Below are positions 6,170 to 10,810 of a stretch of 10,810 nt of DNA, in pieces. The notes under the pieces are model-generated. The model saw only the letters and a list, made by a program, of their open reading frames with translations. It had not been told where the DNA came from and made no database searches. A program made the translations under genes and the position numbers. How positions within the stretch are numbered: position 1 is the stretch's first letter; the number at the start of each line of letters is the position of its first letter. This DNA is from Sodalis glossinidius str. 'morsitans' (GTDB lineage Bacteria; Pseudomonadota; Gammaproteobacteria; Enterobacterales; Enterobacteriaceae), in the NCBI RefSeq assembly GCF_000010085.1, contig NC_007715.1, forward strand, positions 1 through 10,810. The letters run 5' to 3'.

Positions 6170-6722
6170 TACATGGTCAGATCTCGGGTGCTGTGCGCGC
6201 CAGTCTTATCGAAAATCACTTGCCGCCGTTTTTCGACCGTGCGGTAAGATATATCCATACGCCGACCAATATCTTTGGCGGTCAGGCCCTGCAGGGCGAA
6301 GAAGATGATTTTCCGCTCTTTCTCTGTAAACCGCGTATCAGCCTCAAACGTCGCCGAACGCGGCGCTTCCCCGTCAACGCATTCCAGCGTCGAGCGAACT
6401 TGAACGGGCGCGCATGGCAGATGGTGCCTATGCACTCGAATTCCACGTCCTCTGACGGGTCATCAACGCAGTCGAATTGCGGGCAGAAATCGAATTGGTA
6501 GGGTTGCAGTGTCTGCTCTGGGCCATAGGGCTGAACATTCTGCACCGAGAAAAGCTGGCGGCTTTCGCGGGCTTTTTACTCTTGTGCCAGAAACAGCTCA
6601 ATCGTCATAGGGGAATTCAGCAATGCCTTCATTGCCTGATTGAAAAAAGGCACGCCGAGATTTCCAGTTACCGCGCAGAGTGTATTCAGATGCAGGCAGG
6701 TGTAAGTCAGGATGTCGTTCAT
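6169..6722 (-). pseudogene. LuxR-type helix-turn-helix regulator, broken
   Basis: The C-terminal domain is a GerE/LuxR DNA-binding fold: FTEKERKIIFFALQGLTAKD, IGRRMDISYRTVEKRRQVIF and DKTGAHSTRDL. Its conserved pattern is T-x-x-E-x-x-(I/V)-L-x-x-x-A-x-G-L-(S/T)-x-K-(E/D)-I-A-x-x-(L/M)-x-(I/L)-S-x-x-T-V. The best start is ATG 6722 (MNDILTYTCLHLN...), with AGGGGG just upstream and an ATGA overlap with the DUF551 gene. The frame meets TAA at 6578-6576 after LFLAQE, then resumes in the same frame as KARESRQLFSVQNVQPYGPE, so a Gln-to-stop change is likely. A frameshift near 6415-6430 then joins EFECIGTICHA to PVQVRSTLECVDGEA. Intact, it would be about 180 residues. Alternatively 6576-6722 is a separate 48-residue gene. 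Confidence 0.65.
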
Positions 6723-7270
6723 GCTGCACCCCCTACCAATTCAGGCTTACCCGGAAGCAGCATCCAGAATTCAACCGGGTAGTCATCGCCGAAAAGCCAT
6801 TCTCCTTCCCCAAAATGTTCGGCAACAGCCCAGACCCAGCCATCTGAATTAGTGAAAATGGTACGGACTTAACAATCCAGAACAAAATTACCGTTATCAG
6901 AAAACCAGCAACCTAAAACGGGGGTATCCAGTTCGGGTAGGCAGTCAGAAACGTTTATCCATGTCGTACTGTTCTCTGGCTCTGTGTATTCCCCAAAATA
7001 AACAGGCTGTACATTGCGAACGACAAACATTTCTTCGTCGGGTTTGTGTGACGTTTCGTCTTCATGCCAATTTCCAGACACATTGCATATTTCGTAATGC
7101 CAGACACGAACCTGTTTTTTTTCTGCTCTTTTTACTTCCTCCGCCAATGCTGCTTGTGCGATTTCTCGTGCTAAATAACCAACATCCATGAGTTTTTGCA
7201 AAAGTCTCATGGCCTTGTGAATTTCGCTTAGAGGAATATCGTAATATTTCATCAAGCGGTAATTTTCCAT
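6719..7270 (-). pseudogene. DUF551-domain phage protein with in-frame stop
   Basis: ATG 7270 abuts the stop of the gene before it (TAA 7273-7271). The N-terminal half is helical (MKYYDIPLSEIHKAMRLLQK, ALAEEVKRAEKKQVR). The C-terminal half is a DUF551 domain: TTWINVSDCLPELDTPVLGC, then VRTIFTNSDGWVWAVAEHF and YPVEFWMLLPGKPELVGG, matching the family's W-I-x-V-x-x-x-L-P opening and W-M-P-L-P ending. A TAA at 6871-6869 splits the domain in frame, so the product would stop after NFVLDC. The full frame would be 183 residues and end at TGA 6721-6719, overlapping the next ATG. DUF551 proteins are common in phage early regions; their function is unknown. Confidence 0.7.
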
Positions 7271-7633
7271 TTACCTGCGTTGCTCCAGTTCAGCCACGCA
7301 ATCCCGGGCCGCCTGTTCGACATCTGTCGTTGGTGTTTCGCCGTAGAACTCTTCCAATGTATAAATCATTGAGTTAACAACAACGGAGCACTCACCATTT
7401 ATCCATGCTGCAAAAACCGTGTAATCGCCCTCTCTCAAGAATTTACGATAAGCAATATTGGTTATTTCCTCAGGATGCAAATGGATGAACCCGCCAACTT
7501 TCAGGTTATCCGGTATTCTGGTAATGCTCGTATCGCAGAGGTCGAGGTTTCCATCGACGACAATCTTGTCTCCGTCAATGGAGTACGAGAACTTCTTTTA
7601 CTACAACACTTCGATGAAGTAATTCATGTTCAT
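7271..7633 (-). pseudogene. Small phage protein with one leucine-rich-like repeat, broken
   Basis: ATG 7633 (MNMNYFIEVL) overlaps the previous stop as ATGA. Two adjacent stops, TAG 7603-7601 and TAA 7600-7598, interrupt it at codons 11-12. The same frame then continues as KKFSYSIDGDKIVVDGN, LDLCDTSITRIPDNLKVGG, ITNIAYRKFLREGDYTVFAA and DVEQAARDCVAELEQRR to TAA 7273-7271. The LDLxxTxITxIPDNLxVGG unit is the repeat of phage and plasmid leucine-rich proteins, here present once. A TTG at 7480 could reinitiate a shorter 69-residue product, but it has no clear ribosome site. Function unknown. Confidence 0.5.
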
Positions 7634-7803
7634 GCTGCATCCCAGTTTCTCACGCGGGCAGCTTTAGCCGCCAGACGCAGCCGAGATTCACAGACATGCG
7701 CACGACGTGCCGTCCAATCGACGTTGGGTTTCAGAACCGCAAGTTCATTGGCTTAACGCCAGAGATTTGCAGCCTCACACAGGCTATCGGAGTTCTCATG
7801 CAT
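7630..7803 (-). pseudogene. 57-residue phage protein with early stop
   Basis: ATG 7803 has AGGAG (7815-7811) 7 bases upstream, the best ribosome site of the operon. It reads MHENSDSLCEAANLWR, a TAA at codon 17, and then ANELAVLKPNVDWTARRAHV and LRLAAKAARVRNWDAA to TGA 7632-7630, which overlaps the next ATG. It is the first gene of the minus-strand operon, about 70 bases after the replication gene's stop. No family is recognised. It is too short to appear in routine gene calls. Confidence 0.5.
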
Positions 7804-7873
7804 AGTCCGACTCCTAGTAGGTTTAGGTTTTGGATTAGCGGGCTGTTTGAGTGGTGACCCTCTCAACTGGAGA

Positions 7874-8444
7874 CTAATTACTTAACATTGCATTTTCTTT
7901 TTCAAGAATCGTTGAGAATGCTATACGATCACCATTAAATACAAAATTGGGGTTTATAAAAAAATGTCCCTTTCTTAAAGCTTTGGCGATTATCTTTGCT
8001 TCTTCTAATTCTACAAGTCCTCTCCTGAAGGTGGTCATAGATAACATCATTCTATCATTAAATTTCAAAAATTCTTTTAATGTATATGAATCTAAGTTCA
8101 CTACATCCTTGTTCATTGCTGATTTTTGAACAATAAATACTAATACAGTTAGAGCTTTAATACCTGCTGATTTTAAATTGAAAGCTAAGCCTATATTTTC
8201 AGTAAATAACTTCACAAAACATTGAGAATCAACTTTCTTATATGTTGCAACATGGGTGCCACACACTTCACCAGTAAGCTGATTAACTAGAACATTGTCG
8301 TCACGGCCCAATGGAGAAAGCTTTACCGTTTTTCTACCAAGGGGAATGATCATATTTTCTAGAAACGGATTGCTTTCATACCGAACCTCTTCCATCCATT
8401 TTTCTCACAAAATCGGTTTTTGTAGAATCATAATACATATCCAT
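7874..8444 (-). pseudogene. repL: RepL-family plasmid replication protein, frameshifted near the start
   Basis: RepL-type proteins start plasmid replication. Key segments are IIPLGRKTVKLSPLGRDDNV, VNQLTGEVCGTHVATYKKVD, DSYTLKEFLKFNDRM, a winged-helix-like TTFRRGLVELEEAKIIAKAL and the hallmark GHFFINPNFVFNGDRIAF. A 173-residue frame starts at ATG 8395, but the likely true start is ATG 8444 (MDMYYDSTKTDFVRKMDG) in another frame. The two join perfectly (MDG/EEVRY) if two bases were lost near 8390. From 8444 the present sequence reads only 22 residues. Restart at 8395 gives a protein lacking about 18 residues and might still work, since a plasmid needs some initiator. The codons are AT-rich, unlike the phage operon. 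Confidence 0.72.
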
Positions 8445-8527
8445 TTTGGCCACTGCAAGGTTTTTTTTGATTCGGGAAGAGCCAAAAAATAGAAAATTTT
8501 GATTCTTCAAGGTGCGTAAATTGAGTC

Positions 8528-8556
8528 TTGAAAGATCAGGTTTTGAATTTTAAAAT
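8528..8556 (+). promoter_or_regulatory. Plus-strand promoter upstream of RNA element B
   Basis: The -35 is TTGAAA (8528-8533) and the -10 is TAAAAT (8551-8556), with a 17-base spacer; each is one base from consensus. Transcription would start near 8563 and read through element B, away from the replication gene. AGTCTTGA occurs at 8525-8532, overlapping the -35, and again at 8594-8601, a possible regulator site. Confidence 0.5.
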
Positions 8557-8600
8557 AATTAAATATCAATAATTTATGTCGTGTTATCTTATTAGTCTTG

Positions 8601-8765
8601 ATACAGCGGAGTGTAAGGTGAACTCTGCACGAACCGGCGAGCAGGCCTAGTCGAGGGACAGGGGTTTTCTGAATTCAGCAAAAGCAGATCCCCTAAAATC
8701 CCACCGCTCGCCGCAAGGCCGGATTAGGGAGCGAAGCGAGTCTGTCCGGTCGAGGAAGCGGAATT
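8601..8765 (+). ncRNA. Structured RNA candidate B, C4-like or replication-control RNA
   Basis: A long nested stem is visible. CGGCGAGC (8635-8642) pairs with GCTCGCCG (8706-8713), AGGGG (8660-8664) with CCCCT (8690-8694), and TTTTCTG (8665-8671) with CAG-c-AAAA (8676-8683) around AATT. A small hairpin, GAGT...ACTC (8609-8625), precedes GCACGAACCG (8627-8636). That word and GGCCGGATTA (8717-8726) recur in element A. The 3' part (8706-8762) also resembles, from memory, the segment downstream of the ColE1/pBR322 origin (GCTCGCCGCA ... AGCGAGTC ... GAGGAAGCGGAA). It lies behind a good promoter and next to repL, so it may be an immunity RNA, a replication-control RNA or part of the origin. Confidence 0.45.
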
Positions 8766-9630
8766 TCATCAGAAGCAGAATGAAGCACGGTCACTCCTGT
8801 GCCAAACCGAGATACATTGCGCCGTATTTGAATTGCGTTATCACGAACTGGGTGCGGAGCCATAATTCGGGTCCTCGATTTGAAATTGGCACCATCAGAA
8901 GAATTACATAATGGCACCTCGAAAAACCTAGCTGTCTTGATTTATTTTTTTAAAGAGCTTACTTATTATTCAACTCAAGTTATTTTTACGCACTTTGATA
9001 GCGAAAAATAAAAAATAATTTAGTTTTTCTGTCATTTTATCACCGTTATTTATCGAATCTAATGTTTTTCAAGGTACCCATAAGCACCACTGATGAACAA
9101 ACTATGGCTAGTGCACTTTTCATCTATTTCAGTTTTTTTGCATACAGCACTCAAAAATGTCATTACCAATTAAAATCTAACCCACTCTGACGAAGTAAAA
9201 ATGACCCACATACTTCTGTTTTTGGTGGTTTATGCCGCAGGCATACAAGGCGAGAGAATAGCTTACAGAGGCGTACAGGAGCCTCTGCGCGCCGATACGT
9301 GAGCCGGAAACCGAGCCAGTTCGCTGCTAAGCCGACTTTTGGAATAGCTAAATGCTTGTGGTGAGAAGCATAAATTATGCATGTGCTGATGGACATCTGT
9401 TGTGTTGGGTTTTCATTGTCTTCTATGGAGATTTTTCCGCAGGTGGTAGCGCTTAAATTGGCACACTGGGTCAGTTTTGGATCGGTAGTAACACAAAAAT
9501 GTATCAATTGTTACTTTTTAAAATTTGTTTGTTCAATCAACAGGCTGGATTTTATATCAATCAGCGCTGTTTTATTTAATATTTAACTTTTCCAAGAATA
9601 AGTAATGCTTCATTGAAAATACCTATTCGT
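8766..9630. other. Gene-poor region with AT-rich tracts and hairpins
   Basis: No convincing gene is seen. AT-rich DNA at 8935-9070 (for example around 9001-9030) is a candidate unwinding element near repL, though no clear iterons or consensus DnaA boxes are visible. Small perfect hairpins lie at 9231-9245 (TATGCC-GCA-GGCATA) and 9266-9287 (CAGAGGC ... GCCTCTG). ACCCAC occurs twice near 9180 and 9205 around GACGAAGTAAAAATG, which could be the end of an old insertion sequence. Short open frames exist on both strands but have no family resemblance or ribosome sites. Confidence 0.4.
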
Positions 9631-9636
9631 TATAAT
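9631..9636 (+). promoter_or_regulatory. Candidate -10 box for the metalloprotease gene
   Basis: A perfect TATAAT lies 23 bases before the protease ATG in AT-rich DNA. No good -35 is seen at 17 bases (CTTCAT at 9608-9613 is poor). A TTGAAA at 9613-9618 is too close for standard spacing, so this promoter may need an activator or be weak. Confidence 0.45.
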
Positions 9637-9658
9637 AACCAAAAATAAGAAAGTGATC

Positions 9659-10810
9659 ATGCAAAAAAAATCTATTACCATCACTCCTAATGAACTAAAG
9701 AATGGCAAATTACCCTCTGGCTATGATGAGGTAATATTTAAACTCTCCGATGGTAATTGGACTAAAAACATAACATTGCCATTGCAACCTGATAACAATA
9801 ATCGGGTCATCATCCGCTCTTCAGCAAAGTTTACCGCTGTATTGGATGTGAAACCGGTCGACGTGCCCCCTAATACATTAGATATCACTACTGGATGCGA
9901 GTATAAATTTGTCTATAGCCAGGCTCTGGAAATGTGGGTGATAAGCGGAGACAAGGTGAATTATTCTACCCCCAATAACGATGGACCGGTAATTCCAGAA
10001 AAACCAGCCTTCTTCGTTTTTTACACAATCGCAGATGCTGATTGGGTGCCTGAGATCTTCCTGCCGGCTAAAGCAGATAACGGCAGCTACATTATTGTTC
10101 GTTCCCGTGCAACTTACTCTTCCAAAGTAAGCACTAAAAACATGCTATTTGCCAGTACTACGCAGATCAAGAAGAATGATGAATATATCTTCAAATTTTT
10201 ATCGAATTTTGGCGGTTGGGTGATCGACTCGGCGCCAGTGAGAACGTTGAGGGCGGATAGCATTGACCTTCAAATACCCTCGCCTACTTCACAACATACC
10301 CAGGTTAAATTTTCCAATGGCAATTGGATTGAAACAATAAAACTTCCCGCAGTAGCGGGCGATCGCGATAAAGTCAGTTTGACATCCTCGGCGAATTATA
10401 CCACGACAATTGATTCATCAAATGTGAATATGCCTGGTATGATGAAACTCCACACAGGTGAACACTATGATTTTTTCTATATTGCCGAGAATAAACAATG
10501 GCAATTAATGAAGTACCCTGACTCGATTTATTACGCAAAAGATATCCAGAATGGTAATATTATGCCATTAATTCGGCCACGGACCATAATTAAAGTCGAT
10601 GACGATAATTGGCAACCAGTCTTGAAATTACCCTTAGGCCAACAGTATGGCAGCCGTGTGATTTTTCAAAGCTCTGCTACCTATCCTTTCCAAGTGTTGT
10701 ATGACGACAAGAATTATTCTGTAACACAGGGTGAAATCGTGGTGTTTAAAGTGGATGAGGATACGTTTTGGCAAAAAGAAACGATTACCCTCAATCTGCT
10801 TATCGTATAT
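9659..10810 (+). CDS. Reprolysin-like zinc metalloprotease, N-terminal repeat region (5' part; continues at base 1)
   Basis: The frame opens at ATG 9659 and stays open to the right edge: exactly 384 codons, ending ...TLNLLIVY. It joins in frame to base 1 (SDKAAD...), so this is the first two thirds of a 573-residue protein split by the linearisation point. Residues 24-375 hold four degenerate tandem repeats of about 95 residues. Each has a W-x3/4-(I/L)-x-L-P core (W34, W129, W223, W318) followed by a basic or Ser-rich strand such as RSSAKF, RSRATY, TSSANY or QSSATY. They look like beta-rich binding or prodomain modules. No signal peptide is visible (MQKKSITITPNE). Codon use is AT-rich compared with the phage genes, which suggests a different origin. 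The start has only a weak purine-rich ribosome site (AAGAAAG) but no better start is near. The catalytic part is in the 1-570 entry. Confidence 0.85.
   Translation, partial: MQKKSITITPNELKNGKLPSGYDEVIFKLSDGNWTKNITLPLQPDNNNRVIIRSSAKFTAVLDVKPVDVPPNTLDITTGCEYKFVYSQALEMWVISGDKVNYSTPNNDGPVIPEKPAFFVFYTIADADWVPEIFLPAKADNGSYIIVRSRATYSSKVSTKNMLFASTTQIKKNDEYIFKFLSNFGGWVIDSAPVRTLRADSIDLQIPSPTSQHTQVKFSNGNWIETIKLPAVAGDRDKVSLTSSANYTTTIDSSNVNMPGMMKLHTGEHYDFFYIAENKQWQLMKYPDSIYYAKDIQNGNIMPLIRPRTIIKVDDDNWQPVLKLPLGQQYGSRVIFQSSATYPFQVLYDDKNYSVTQGEIVVFKVDEDTFWQKETITLNLLIVY

Noticed and set aside
8693..8917. A 74-residue minus-strand frame
   Set aside because: It is antisense to structured element B and shows no protein-like pattern.
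9163..9586. Open frames on both strands (114 and 69 residues)
   Set aside because: Neither has a ribosome site or recognisable motif; the DNA has hairpins and possible insertion-sequence debris.
1..10810. CRISPR array, rRNA or intact insertion sequence
   Set aside because: No regularly spaced repeats, no rRNA-like sequence and no complete transposase were found on either strand.

Overview
The window reads as one complete circular plasmid of about 10.8 kb, opened inside a gene. The open frame that runs off the right edge (9659-10810, exactly 384 codons) continues in frame with the frame that enters at base 1 (1-570). Joined, they give a single 573-residue reprolysin-like zinc metalloprotease, and the seam falls inside a normal motif (LLIVY / SDKAAD). 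The host looks like a gamma-proteobacterial insect symbiont of the Sodalis type: enterobacterial phage genes, nearly all broken by single frameshifts or stop codons, in a small replicon. From memory, not checked, the size matches Sodalis glossinidius plasmid pSG3.

Layout. (a) 9659-10810 plus 1-570: the protease, AT-rich, with four ~95-residue repeats before the catalytic domain. (b) 571-1150: a scrap of IS3-type transposase, a structured-RNA candidate ending in a good terminator, and a possible phage Ash-like remnant. (c) 1155-1700: an intact membrane-anchored coiled-coil (DUF1640-like) gene with its own promoter and palindrome. (d) 1700-2110: an IS110-like scrap, and on the minus strand a consensus promoter and a terminator about 75 bases apart, a candidate small RNA. 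(e) 2116-4110: pieces of phage late genes on the plus strand (terminase large subunit, portal-like protein, gp25-like and gp47/J-like baseplate proteins) brought together by large deletions. (f) 4111-7803: a minus-strand phage early operon of seven genes whose stops and starts overlap or abut at most junctions; it includes an exonuclease VIII (RecE-like) gene, a LuxR-type HTH gene and a DUF551 gene, and all but one of its genes carry visible lesions. (g) 7874-8444: a RepL-family replication gene with a frameshift near its start. (h) 8445-9658: a plus-strand promoter, a second structured-RNA candidate sharing two 10-base words with the one in (b), AT-rich DNA that could be the origin, and hairpins, without a convincing gene.

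How it fits together: a decaying phage or phage-plasmid backbone now serves mainly to carry a RepL-type replicon, an intact secreted-type or effector-type protease and a small coiled-coil membrane protein. The phage genes cannot make particles. The paired RNA elements resemble the C4 antisense-RNA immunity regions of P1/P4-type elements, but that family assignment is tentative.
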